DNA of 64,000 nt from JBELHJ01 sp042091495 (lineage in GTDB: Bacteria; Bacteroidota; Bacteroidia; Flavobacteriales; Flavobacteriaceae). Position numbers and translations under genes: made by a program. Position 1 is the stretch's first letter, and each line of letters begins with the position of its first letter. Below, piece after piece: positions 53,769 to 62,742 of the stretch. The notes beneath the pieces are model-generated. The model did not search any database and had not been told where the DNA came from. It worked only from the letters and a program-made list of their open reading frames with translations. The stretch is from the NCBI GenBank assembly GCA_042091495.1, contig JBELHJ010000004.1, positions 9,245 to 73,244 of the forward strand, read 5' to 3'.

Positions 53769-54690
53769 GGTTTTTTATGAAGTCTCTTGTTTGACTTTCA
53801 TCTAAAGCTATTTGGTTTTTGAGATTTTCAATGGAATTAAATTTTTTTTCGTTTCTCAAATGTTTTAATAATTCTATGTTTAAAGCGTTTCCATAAAGGT
53901 CACCATCATAATCTAAAAAATGAACTTCAATAGATAATTCATTATTATCAAAAGTAGGGTTTACTCCAATATTCATCATCCCCCAACAAAATTTGTTGTC
54001 GATTAAACATTTTACTATGTAAACGCCATGCTTAGGAATCAACTTTAAATCAGAATTAATTTGAATGTTTGCTGTAGGATAATTTAGAGATTTACCTATA
54101 CCTTTCCCTTTAACAACCATCCCTTGGATGGTATAATGATCTCCCAAATAACGGTTAGCTTTTTCAATGAGTCCTTCATGAAGTGCATGTCGGATTTTTG
54201 TTGAACTAATTGATACAGCTTCGATGTCTTCAGCAGGAATTTCTTCAACTGTAAAACCGAGAGATGACCCGTAAAATTTTAAATCGTCGATATTAGCCGT
54301 TCTATTTTTTCCAAACCTATGATCATATCCAATAATGATATGTTTGGCATTAAGTTGTTCAACCAGAACTGTTTTTACGTAGTCTTCTGCAGATAGATTG
54401 GCAAAATCAATTGTAAAAGGTTCAATAACCAAGGCATCTACACCGAGGGCTTCCAGCCGCGTTTTTTTCTCTTCTATGGTACTCAACAGTTTTAGATTAT
54501 AGTCTTTATTTAAAACCATTCTAGGATGAGGAAAAAAGGTTAAGATAAGACTGTTGAGTTGGTTATTTTGACCAAATTCACAAAGCCTTTCAATAATTTT
54601 TTTATGACCAAGATGAACGCCATCAAACGTTCCAATGGTAATTACCGAAGGGTGATTGTTATAGTCTTTTAAAGCGTTGTAAACTTTCAA
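53761..54690 (-). CDS. ribF: Bifunctional riboflavin kinase/FAD synthetase
   Basis: 309 residues. The N-terminal adenylyltransferase domain has GTFDGVHLGHKKII (about 20-33) and GYDHRFGKNR. The C-terminal flavokinase has VKGKGIGKSLNYPTANI (about 193-209) with the conserved Pro-Thr-Ala-Asn, and closes with the family's FIRNEKKF-type helix. It converts riboflavin to FMN and then to FAD. It overlaps the HTTM gene by 8 bp. A TAnnTTTG box lies 65 nt upstream; no FMN riboswitch is visible in the leader. Confidence 0.95.
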   Translation of the reverse strand: MKVYNALKDYNNHPSVITIGTFDGVHLGHKKIIERLCEFGQNNQLNSLILTFFPHPRMVLNKDYNLKLLSTIEEKKTRLEALGVDALVIEPFTIDFANLSAEDYVKTVLVEQLNAKHIIIGYDHRFGKNRTANIDDLKFYGSSLGFTVEEIPAEDIEAVSISSTKIRHALHEGLIEKANRYLGDHYTIQGMVVKGKGIGKSLNYPTANIQINSDLKLIPKHGVYIVKCLIDNKFCWGMMNIGVNPTFDNNELSIEVHFLDYDGDLYGNALNIELLKHLRNEKKFNSIENLKNQIALDESQTRDFIKNHV

Positions 54691-54755
54691 TTTTTGTTTG
54701 TAAAATTAGTTAATTGAGCATTTAAAAAAAATTCAATTCTCTTTAATGTGAATGT

Positions 54756-54763
54756 CAAAATTA
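54756..54763 (-). promoter_or_regulatory. Candidate -7 promoter element for ribF
   Basis: TAATTTTG on the minus strand matches TAnnTTTG exactly, 65 nt before the ribF ATG, in the 115-bp region divergent with the metallopeptidase gene. Confidence 0.35.
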
Positions 54764-54776
54764 CATTTAATTAATT

Positions 54777-54784
54777 TATTTTTG
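54777..54784 (+). promoter_or_regulatory. Candidate -7 promoter element for the first metallopeptidase gene
   Basis: TATTTTTG matches TAnnTTTG exactly, 21 nt before the ATG at 54806. No well-spaced -33 TTG. Confidence 0.38.
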
Positions 54785-54805
54785 TAGCCTCAAATATAAA
54801 TCTAC

Positions 54806-57529
54806 ATGAACAACTTCAAGACAAAGTGTATTATCCCCGTACTACTTTTTTTTAGCCTTGTACTCCATTCACAAACTCCATTAAACATTTGGTCATTAAA
54901 TGATACGTATTCTACTAATGGTAAACCAGACAATAAGTTTAAATCAAATCAAGACCATATTGTTTTTTACAAATTGCAAAAAGAAGCTTTAAAAAAAGCA
55001 CTGAAAGGGTTAAAAAACAATGAGGTAATTAAAATAAATTTTCCTCTTGTAAATGGTGATTTAGTTGCATTTAATGTTACAGAATCTTCAATATTTGCTC
55101 CTGGATTAGCAAAAAAATATCCACAAATTAAAACTTACAAAGGGACTGGTATTGATAATCCATTAGCAACACTAAGATTTAGTGTGTCTCAGATTGGACT
55201 TCACGCATTACTTCATGACAATAGTGGTAAAGTACATTACATTGAGCCAGAATCAAAAGAAAGTGACGTTTATAAAGTTTTTGATAGAGGGTATTATGGA
55301 ACACAGAAAATTGGGTTAGATTGTTTTACGGAATCGTCCTCTACATTAGACTTAGAAGAGGTAAGTTCAAAAATTTCAAACAGAGCAGTGACAAATGATG
55401 TTAATTTATTTGAAGATTCTAAACTAAGAACTTTTAGATTGGCGTTGAGTTGTACAGGAGAGTATGCTAATTTATTCAAAGGGAATGGTACTGAAGTGCA
55501 ACAAAAAGCAAATGTCCTGGCAGAAATGACTAAAGCTATAAATCGTGTTAATGAAATATATGAACGTGATTTAGGAATACGTTTAGTTTTTGTAGATAAT
55601 ATGGATGATGTAATTTATCTAGACGCATCAACAGATCCTTGGGGTGGAGAATATAATACAAAAACAGCTGAAACTCTTGATGAAGTAATTGGTGTAAACA
55701 ATTATGATATTGGACATAATTTTAATACTTCGGATGGTGGTTCAGCGGGTTGTATAGGTTGTGTTTGTAAACAGGCGTCACAATCATCATCACATAAAGG
55801 TAGAGGCTATACAGGACTTCCTGATCCTACTGGTGATCCCTTTTATATTGATTATGTATGTCATGAAATGGGGCATCAATTCGGAGCTTATCATACTATG
55901 AATAAATGTGATCGTGGTAATCAATTTACGGGTTCTGAGGTTGAGCCTGGAAGTGGAAGTTCTATTATGGGATACGCAGGGATATGTAATCCAAATGTTC
56001 AATTCAATTCCGATGCTCATTTTAATTATGTTAATATCAAACAAATTGCCGATTATGTGATTAATGAAACAGGTGCTTCATGTGCCGGAGTTTTTCCAAT
56101 TGCTAATCAGGCTCCAATTGCTAATGCAGGGCCAGATTATACTATTCCAACAAATACAGCATTTGTATTGACAGGTTCAGCTTCAGATGGTGATGGTTTA
56201 AATTCTTTAACCTATAACTGGTCTCAAAATGATCCAAATTTCCCTCCTGGAGACACAGCTCCTCAGTCAGATTGGGCACAAGGGGCTCTATACCGTTCAC
56301 TTTTACCATCGTCTTCTCCTACCAGATATTTTCCTGAATTAAGTCAAGTGGTTAATGGAAAAATTAGAACTACTTGGGAAGTGACACCTTCGGTAGCAAG
56401 AACATTAAATTTTGCTTTTACAGTAAGAGATAATGGAAGTGGATTTTCCGGAGATAATGGTATCGGACAAGTAGATGCAGATTTAATGAAAGTAACTGTT
56501 ATTGAAACAGGGAGTGCCTTCGAAGTCACCTCTCAGAATGAGAGACATTCATGGGATGTAGGGGCACAAGAAACAGTTGTCTGGAATGTTGCTGGTACTA
56601 GTAGTAATGGTATTAATGTTTCTCATGTTGATATTTTAATGTCTGTTAATGATGGTCAAACTTTTGATGTAATCTTGGCTGAAAATGTTCCCAATAATGG
56701 GAGTTACGATGTTACTGTCCCAGATATTAAAGGGTTTGGTTATAAGATAATGGTTAAAGCTAGAGATAATATTTTTTACGCTATAAATGAAGGGTTTGTA
56801 GAAATAGGATACTTTGTTAATCGTAGTTGTTTTACTTTTGAAAATACTACAGATTACAATATTACTGATAATACAGATAATTACGCTATTGAATCATCTG
56901 TTAATGTGCCATCAAAACCAGGAAAACTTGTTGATGTTAATTTAACCATAGATGTCACCCACAGTTACATTGGAGATCTTGAAATTGCATTGGTGAATCC
57001 AGAGGGTACTATGGTTGAGTTAATGAAGCGAAGAGATTGTAGTTCTGAAGCTGATCTTAAAGTTGTTTTTGATCATGAGGGGGAACCTTTTGATTGTTCA
57101 AATACGGGCAGTTTTAGCTATTATAATTCATTCAAAGATTCTATAGCTACGTTTTATGATAATATTGCTGAAGGTGATTGGACTTTAAAAATAGGAGATC
57201 ACGGACCAGGTGATGTAGGAATTTTAAATAATTGGTCACTAGAGCTTTGTTTTGAAGAAGTAGAATTATCCAATGCTTCTTTAAATTCCATTAATTTTAA
57301 AGTTTATCCAAATCCTGCTCAATCACTACTATACTTAAATATGATTACTAAATCTAATGAAGGATATAATATTAAGTTATATGATGTAAATGGTAGGATA
57401 GTATTAGATGAGCAAAAAGCAAATAACTCCTTTCAAAATATAGATGTAAGTCAGTATAAACGGGGTTTATATTTTATAAAGATCACTCAGAATAATCAGA
57501 CTAAAGTGAAACGTATTATTCTTAATTAG
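54806..57529 (+). CDS. Secreted reprolysin-like (M12B) metallopeptidase with P-domain and T9SS type A tail
   Basis: 907 residues: signal peptide (MNNFKTKCIIPVLLFFSLVLHS), a propeptide (about 25-200), a metzincin catalytic domain with zinc motif HEMGHQFGAYH (first His at 353) and a downstream Met-turn SSIMGYAG, a PKD/Ig-like region (about 430-580), a further beta domain, a proprotein-convertase P-domain (about 690-815, DVTHSYIGDLEIALVNPEG), and a type A T9SS sorting domain that starts VYPNPAQSLLYLN. It would be exported by T9SS and held on or released from the surface to digest protein. A paralog follows downstream. Confidence 0.9.
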   Translation: MNNFKTKCIIPVLLFFSLVLHSQTPLNIWSLNDTYSTNGKPDNKFKSNQDHIVFYKLQKEALKKALKGLKNNEVIKINFPLVNGDLVAFNVTESSIFAPGLAKKYPQIKTYKGTGIDNPLATLRFSVSQIGLHALLHDNSGKVHYIEPESKESDVYKVFDRGYYGTQKIGLDCFTESSSTLDLEEVSSKISNRAVTNDVNLFEDSKLRTFRLALSCTGEYANLFKGNGTEVQQKANVLAEMTKAINRVNEIYERDLGIRLVFVDNMDDVIYLDASTDPWGGEYNTKTAETLDEVIGVNNYDIGHNFNTSDGGSAGCIGCVCKQASQSSSHKGRGYTGLPDPTGDPFYIDYVCHEMGHQFGAYHTMNKCDRGNQFTGSEVEPGSGSSIMGYAGICNPNVQFNSDAHFNYVNIKQIADYVINETGASCAGVFPIANQAPIANAGPDYTIPTNTAFVLTGSASDGDGLNSLTYNWSQNDPNFPPGDTAPQSDWAQGALYRSLLPSSSPTRYFPELSQVVNGKIRTTWEVTPSVARTLNFAFTVRDNGSGFSGDNGIGQVDADLMKVTVIETGSAFEVTSQNERHSWDVGAQETVVWNVAGTSSNGINVSHVDILMSVNDGQTFDVILAENVPNNGSYDVTVPDIKGFGYKIMVKARDNIFYAINEGFVEIGYFVNRSCFTFENTTDYNITDNTDNYAIESSVNVPSKPGKLVDVNLTIDVTHSYIGDLEIALVNPEGTMVELMKRRDCSSEADLKVVFDHEGEPFDCSNTGSFSYYNSFKDSIATFYDNIAEGDWTLKIGDHGPGDVGILNNWSLELCFEEVELSNASLNSINFKVYPNPAQSLLYLNMITKSNEGYNIKLYDVNGRIVLDEQKANNSFQNIDVSQYKRGLYFIKITQNNQTKVKRIILN

Positions 57530-57920
57530 ATAGTTTTAGATTTCTATATCGAAAATCAAATAAATCAGTTGAATAGTTGATTGTCAAAGGTGCTTAAGTT
57601 TTAAACCAATGATATTGAATTAGTATGCTATTAAACTATTCATTATATATATTTAACTATATATTATTGTTTTTTATCTAATTTAGTTAGCTAGTAGCTT
57701 AATTATGTGTTAATTAGAAAATGGATTTTGTCATTATGACTTATCTTACATAANNNNNNNNNNNNNNNNNNNNNNNNNNNNNNNNNNNNNNNNNNNNNNN
57801 NNNNNNNNNNNNNNNNNNNNNNNNNNNNNNNNNNNNNNNNNNNNNNNNNNNNNTTAATTATGTGTTAATTAGAAAATGGATTTTGTCATTATGACTTATC
57901 TTACATAAAATCTACATTAG
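57530..57920. other. Intergenic region between the two metallopeptidases, containing a false assembly gap
   Basis: No gene or clear terminator is visible. It holds 100 Ns (57754-57853) flanked by the same 55-bp sequence, at 57699-57753 and 57854-57908. As in the carbonic anhydrase gene, this indicates two overlapping contigs joined by a placeholder. Collapsing it leaves about 236 bp of AT-rich sequence, in which the promoter of the second peptidase probably lies; I see no exact TAnnTTTG box close to its start. Confidence 0.9.
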
Positions 57921-60900
57921 ATGAAAAAGCAATTATCAATAGTTATTGTATTATTTTTTGTTTTCGTGGGATATTCTCAGAAGATACCATACTGGACATC
58001 ATTTTCTAAATCGTCAAATACTCAGATAAAAAAAATATCAAACAAGACCAACTTTTTAGTTGAACATGATTTATTTAAGATAAATCTTAAAACATTAAAA
58101 GAAGATCTTAATAGAAACTCTCAATCACGTAAAAAAGGATCAGTTAGAATCAAAATTCCAACATCTTCATCTTCGTTTGAGGAATTTAATGTTGTAGAAT
58201 CTTCTATTATGCATCCTGATTTGCAAAATAAGTACCCTTCAATAAGGACTTACAAAGGTGTTGGTGTAACAGACCCATCCGCTACAATACGTTTTAGTAT
58301 TGGACCACTAGGGTTACATGCATTGTCGTCTTCAGGAAAAAGAAGTGCGCTTTACGTTGAGCCTTTTGAAGAAAACCGTGATATTCACATGGTTTATTTA
58401 AGAAATAAAATTAAGGATGTTGATTCAGATTTTATGTGTGAAGTTGAAGTAGATAACAAAGAATTTGCAAGACATCAAAATTCTAAAACATCTAATTTTA
58501 GCGATATAAACGATCAAAAGCTACGTAAGTATAGGTTAGCTTTAAGTTGTACAGGTGAGTATGCTCAATTTTTTGCCGGAAATGGTACAGAAATAGAACA
58601 AAAAACTAATGTTTTAGCGGCTATGGTAACTTCAATAAATCGCGTAAATGAAATTTACGAACGTGATTTTGGTATCAGGTTAGAATTAGTGGCCAACAAT
58701 GATGATGTAATTTACTTGGACAGTGCAACCGATCCATGGACAAACGAATTTAATACTACTACAGCTATTACTCTGGATGATGTTATAGGGGTAGAAAATT
58801 ATGACATAGGCCATAATTATAACGATATGGATAGTAGTGGAGACGCTGGATGTTTAGGTTGTGTTTGTGCTGCTGACTCTCAAAATGATTTTCATAAAGG
58901 CAGAGGTTGGACCGGTTCTGGAAATCCTATTGGAGATCCTTTTTACATTGATTATGTAGCACATGAAATGGGTCACCAGTTTTATGGTTTTCACACCATG
59001 AATGTTTGTAGTCGATCAGGTTATAATACAGAAGTTGAACCCGGAAGCGGAAGTTCAATTATGGGGTATGCAGGTATTTGTGCACCTAATGTGCAGAATA
59101 ACAGTGATGCCCATTTTAATTTTGTTAATATAAGAGATGTTGGAGGGTATATAAAAACAGGGGCAAATCCTTTTGAAGGTATAATTGTTTCAATTTGTGA
59201 TGTTGGTGTACCAATACAAAATCAACCGCCAACAGCGGATGCAGGGAGTGACTACATCATCCCAACCAATACCCCCTTTTACCTCACAGGTGTGGCTACA
59301 GATCCAGATGGTTTAGAAACCTTAACGTATAATTGGTCACAAAATGATTATGAACAAGCACCACAAAACACAGCACCTGAATCCAATTGGACTTATGGGC
59401 CTCTTTATCGTTCTATTTTACCCTCTTCAGATCCAATCCGATATTTTCCAAAATTAGAAACTGTAGTTGGGGGTAATTTATCATCAACATGGGAAGTTAC
59501 ACCTTCTGTAGCTAGAACTTTAAATTTTGCACTTACCGTTAGAGATAATGGTAGCGGTTTTGTAGGGGATGACGGAACCGGTCAGGTAGCTACAGATGAA
59601 ATGGTTGTTACGGTTATTGATACAGGATCAAGTTTTTCAGTGACTTCTCAGAATACCTCCAATTTAATGTGGGCATCTGCAAGTACTCAAACTGTGACTT
59701 GGGATGTAGCAGGTACAGATGCTAATGGCATTAATGCAAGTGAAGTTGACATTGTATTATCTACCAATGGTGGCCAGACTTTTGACGAAATTCTTGCCCA
59801 AGGTGTGCCTAATAATGGCACTTATGATATCACAGTACCCAATATACCCTCAATAGGTTGTCGTGTTATGGTAAAAGGGAGTAATCATATTTTTTATGCT
59901 GTTAATACGACGTCATTTACTATCGACTATATGGTTGAAACCAATTGTGAAACTTATAGTTCAGCTGAAAATTTGGGACTCAATATACCAGACGGTGCAG
60001 GCGCTGAAGTTCCTGGCGATTTTTTAGTGCAGTATGTAGATATAGTTGATGATAACATAATTGATGACTTAAATTTTAACATTGATATTTCTCACACTTA
60101 CATTAGTGATTTACAAATTATATTACAACATCCCGATGGTACACAGGCTATTGTATTCTCAAGAAATTGTACAGATCAGGACAACTTAGACATCACTTTT
60201 GATGATGAGGCTGCTTCAGATATAGCCTGTGGTCAGCCTACGCAAGGTATATTTAGACCTTCTGACACCTCACTTTCTGTTTTTGATGGAAAAAGTGCTA
60301 TAGGATCGTGGGTGATTGGAATAAGGGATTTTTACAATGAAGATCCTGGTGTTTTAAATGATTATAGTTTAGAGGTTTGTTCAACAGTTATTTCAAATAA
60401 TGATGTCACTCCACCAGTTATAACGGTTAATCAAGGCAGTGAAACCTATTTGTTAGGATCAGATTATGTAGAAGTTGGAGCTACAGCTGTAGATGAAACC
60501 GATGGTGATCTTACAAATGCAATAACCATAGATACTACTAACCTTCCAAACAGCGGATTAGCCATGGATGTTATTGGTGACTTTGATGTCCTTTACAGTG
60601 TTAATGATGCGGCAGGAAATACTGGACAAGCTACTAGAACCATATCAGTAATTGACAACGTAGCTCCAGAGGTTGAATTAATAGGTAATAGTTTAATAGA
60701 GATAGATGTATTCTCTACCTATGCTGAACCTGGATATACTGCTTCTGATAACTATGATGCTAATCCACAAGTTATTGAAACTGGTACTGTAGATACCTCT
60801 TTACTGGGAGGTTACACTTTAACTTATATAGCCATTGATGCCTCTGGTAACGAATCAATTCCTAAGTATAGAACTGTTGTGGTTAAAGATAATGAAGCGC

Positions 60901-61367
60901 CTTTAATTACATTGGTTGGAGACAACCCTTATGAAATTAATCAAGGGGATATGTATGAAGAGCCAGGAGCTAGTGCTATAGATAATTATGATTCTACAGT
61001 GACTGTTAATATATCTGGGAATGTTGACACCAGTCAACCGGGGGAATATATAAAAACCTATTCTGCATCAGATTCTTCAGGTAATACATCCACAGTAATT
61101 AGAACTGTTATTGTAAATGAAGTATTACATGTGCTTACACAAGAGCAATTAAATGCTATAAAAGTGTATCCAAATCCGGTAAAACATACATTAATTATAA
61201 ATACAGCTATAAATAATTTAAGGTTTAAGATTTTTGATATAAATGGAAGGCCTGTTTTAAGTAGCAGATCTAAAACCATCCCACTTAACAATATATCTAA
61301 TGGCGCTTATATACTAGAAATTACTAGTAATAATTTAAAGTCATACAAGCAAATAATTAAAGAATAG
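57921..61367 (+). CDS. Secreted reprolysin-like metallopeptidase with P-domain, three DUF5011 Ig-like modules and T9SS type A tail
   Basis: 1148 residues and a paralog of the preceding gene along the first 830 or so: signal peptide (MKKQLSIVIVLFFVFVGYSQ), propeptide, catalytic domain with HEMGHQFYGFH (first His at 348) and SSIMGYAG Met-turn, PKD/Ig-like region and P-domain. It then adds three tandem DUF5011-type Ig-like modules (about 825-1070, each with a variant of Y.EPG..A.D..D and a closing DxxGN), before the type A sorting domain (VYPNPVKHTLIIN). The extra modules probably hold the enzyme on a surface or substrate. It ends 1 bp before the convergent pth stop. Confidence 0.9.
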   Translation: MKKQLSIVIVLFFVFVGYSQKIPYWTSFSKSSNTQIKKISNKTNFLVEHDLFKINLKTLKEDLNRNSQSRKKGSVRIKIPTSSSSFEEFNVVESSIMHPDLQNKYPSIRTYKGVGVTDPSATIRFSIGPLGLHALSSSGKRSALYVEPFEENRDIHMVYLRNKIKDVDSDFMCEVEVDNKEFARHQNSKTSNFSDINDQKLRKYRLALSCTGEYAQFFAGNGTEIEQKTNVLAAMVTSINRVNEIYERDFGIRLELVANNDDVIYLDSATDPWTNEFNTTTAITLDDVIGVENYDIGHNYNDMDSSGDAGCLGCVCAADSQNDFHKGRGWTGSGNPIGDPFYIDYVAHEMGHQFYGFHTMNVCSRSGYNTEVEPGSGSSIMGYAGICAPNVQNNSDAHFNFVNIRDVGGYIKTGANPFEGIIVSICDVGVPIQNQPPTADAGSDYIIPTNTPFYLTGVATDPDGLETLTYNWSQNDYEQAPQNTAPESNWTYGPLYRSILPSSDPIRYFPKLETVVGGNLSSTWEVTPSVARTLNFALTVRDNGSGFVGDDGTGQVATDEMVVTVIDTGSSFSVTSQNTSNLMWASASTQTVTWDVAGTDANGINASEVDIVLSTNGGQTFDEILAQGVPNNGTYDITVPNIPSIGCRVMVKGSNHIFYAVNTTSFTIDYMVETNCETYSSAENLGLNIPDGAGAEVPGDFLVQYVDIVDDNIIDDLNFNIDISHTYISDLQIILQHPDGTQAIVFSRNCTDQDNLDITFDDEAASDIACGQPTQGIFRPSDTSLSVFDGKSAIGSWVIGIRDFYNEDPGVLNDYSLEVCSTVISNNDVTPPVITVNQGSETYLLGSDYVEVGATAVDETDGDLTNAITIDTTNLPNSGLAMDVIGDFDVLYSVNDAAGNTGQATRTISVIDNVAPEVELIGNSLIEIDVFSTYAEPGYTASDNYDANPQVIETGTVDTSLLGGYTLTYIAIDASGNESIPKYRTVVVKDNEAPLITLVGDNPYEINQGDMYEEPGASAIDNYDSTVTVNISGNVDTSQPGEYIKTYSASDSSGNTSTVIRTVIVNEVLHVLTQEQLNAIKVYPNPVKHTLIINTAINNLRFKIFDINGRPVLSSRSKTIPLNNISNGAYILEITSNNLKSYKQIIKE

Positions 61368-61368
61368 A

Positions 61369-62007
61369 TTACTTACCGTTGTATGTATTCATGGTATTTG
61401 TTAATCCAGCAGTGCCAAAAGATTTAATCGCCTCAGCAGCAATGTTGAGGCGTTCTTTTAATTGGGTGTTTTCCTCCTCAGACCACTCACCAAGTACATA
61501 ATTTACTTGTTGACCTTTACCAAAGCTATTACTAATCCCAAATCTAAAACGGTTATACTTAGTGGTATTTAATTTGTCTTGAATGTCTTTAAGACCGTTG
61601 TGTCCGCCATCACTACCTTTAGCTTTAATTCGTAAGGTTCCAAAAGGCAGGTTTAAATCGTCTGTGACTACCAACAGATTTTCCAATGGTATTTTTTCTT
61701 TAGTTAACCAATACAATACAGCTTTACCACTAAGATTCATATATGTCGATGGTTTTAAAAGTATAAAAGTGCGGCCTTTAAATTTAAAACTACTTAAATC
61801 ACCTAGCTTTTGAGTTTCAAAGGTTATTTTTTCATTTTCAGCCAATTGGTCTACTACTTTAAAGCCAATGTTATGCCGGGTATTATCATATTTCTCTCCA
61901 ATATTTCCAAGCCCAACAATTAAAAATTTTTTCATGAGTTCTTCTGGTGTTTCTATGATAGATTTTGACTTAAAGAGACCTGCTATAGTTTTTAAGAGTA
62001 TTTTCAT
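61369..62007 (-). CDS. pth: Peptidyl-tRNA hydrolase
   Basis: 212 residues as listed. The enzyme proper starts at Met25 (61935; MKKFLIVGLGNIGEKYDNTRHNIGF), where the catalytic His is in NTRHNIGF. Both starts are open, and flavobacterial homologs often carry such an N-terminal extension, so I keep the longer one with doubt. Other family blocks are LLKPSTYMNLSGKAV, VVTDDLNLPFGTLRI and GGHNGLKDI. It frees tRNA from peptidyl-tRNA dropped by ribosomes. It is the last gene after prs and rplY, but an intrinsic terminator lies just upstream of it. Confidence 0.94.
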   Translation of the reverse strand: MKILLKTIAGLFKSKSIIETPEELMKKFLIVGLGNIGEKYDNTRHNIGFKVVDQLAENEKITFETQKLGDLSSFKFKGRTFILLKPSTYMNLSGKAVLYWLTKEKIPLENLLVVTDDLNLPFGTLRIKAKGSDGGHNGLKDIQDKLNTTKYNRFRFGISNSFGKGQQVNYVLGEWSEEENTQLKERLNIAAEAIKSFGTAGLTNTMNTYNGK

Positions 62008-62013
62008 TTATAC

Positions 62014-62049
62014 AAAAATAAAAAAGCATCCGATTATAGGATGCTTTTT
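62014..62049 (-). terminator. Intrinsic terminator between rplY and pth
   Basis: On the minus strand, an 11-bp stem (AAAAAGCATCC/GGATGCTTTTT, 7-nt loop) is followed by TATTTTTGT. It ends about 10 bp before the upstream pth start, so pth is expressed by read-through or from a promoter inside this short stretch. Confidence 0.8.
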
Positions 62050-62073
62050 ATATAATTAACAAAAACTATTAAT

Positions 62074-62727
62074 TTAAGCCTCTGCTGGAGCAGCACCTTC
62101 AGCTGGGGCAGCACCCTCAGCTGGAGCAGTTCCTTCTGCTGCAGTTTCATCTTCATCTTCTTCTAATTCATCATCTACAGAAGTTCTAGAACGTTTCACC
62201 TGGCATACTACAGTGTTATCTGAATGAAGGAATTTAAAACCGTCATTTTCTAACTCAGTAATGTATAATTTACTTCCAATTTTAAGTTTAGAGATATCAG
62301 CTTCTAAGAAATCTGGAAGATTTTCTGGTAATGCTTTAACTCTTAACTTACGTCTGTTTCTTCTTAAGTTACCACCATTTAAAACTCCTGGTGATGTTCC
62401 TATAACGTGCACAGGAATATCCATTGCAATTTCTTTGTCTGCGAATAACTGATAGAAATCTATATGAAGAATTCTGTCTGTTACAGGGTGAAACTGAATG
62501 TCTTGTAAAACGGCGTCAAATGACGTACCGTTGTCTAGTTTAATTACAACAGTATGCGCATCTGGAGTATATACCAGTTTTGAAAACGCTAATTCTGCTG
62601 CTGCAAAATGCACTGGTTGTTCACTTCCGTATAAAACGCAAGGAACCTGTCCAGCATTACGTAAGGCTTTTGTTGCTTTTTTGCCCACGCTTTCTCTTTG
62701 AGATCCGTTGATTGTAATTGATTTCAT
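62074..62727 (-). CDS. rplY: 50S ribosomal protein L25 (general stress protein Ctc type)
   Basis: 217 residues: the L25 5S rRNA-binding domain at the N-terminus (ITINGSQRESVGKKATKALR, ..VPCVLYG), then the longer beta-rich CTC domain, and a tail of some 40 residues rich in Asp/Glu that ends in tandem PAEGA repeats (18-bp units, roughly 62075-62130). It binds 5S rRNA in the large subunit; the long form is common in Bacteroidota. It follows prs after 15 bp and ends with an intrinsic terminator. Confidence 0.95.
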   Translation of the reverse strand: MKSITINGSQRESVGKKATKALRNAGQVPCVLYGSEQPVHFAAAELAFSKLVYTPDAHTVVIKLDNGTSFDAVLQDIQFHPVTDRILHIDFYQLFADKEIAMDIPVHVIGTSPGVLNGGNLRRNRRKLRVKALPENLPDFLEADISKLKIGSKLYITELENDGFKFLHSDNTVVCQVKRSRTSVDDELEEDEDETAAEGTAPAEGAAPAEGAAPAEA

Positions 62728-62742
62728 TTATATAAAATTTAA

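Noticed and set aside
61320..61345. Palindrome around TTACTAGTAA at the end of the second metallopeptidase gene as a pth terminator
   Set aside because: It is AT-only and no T-tract follows on the minus strand.
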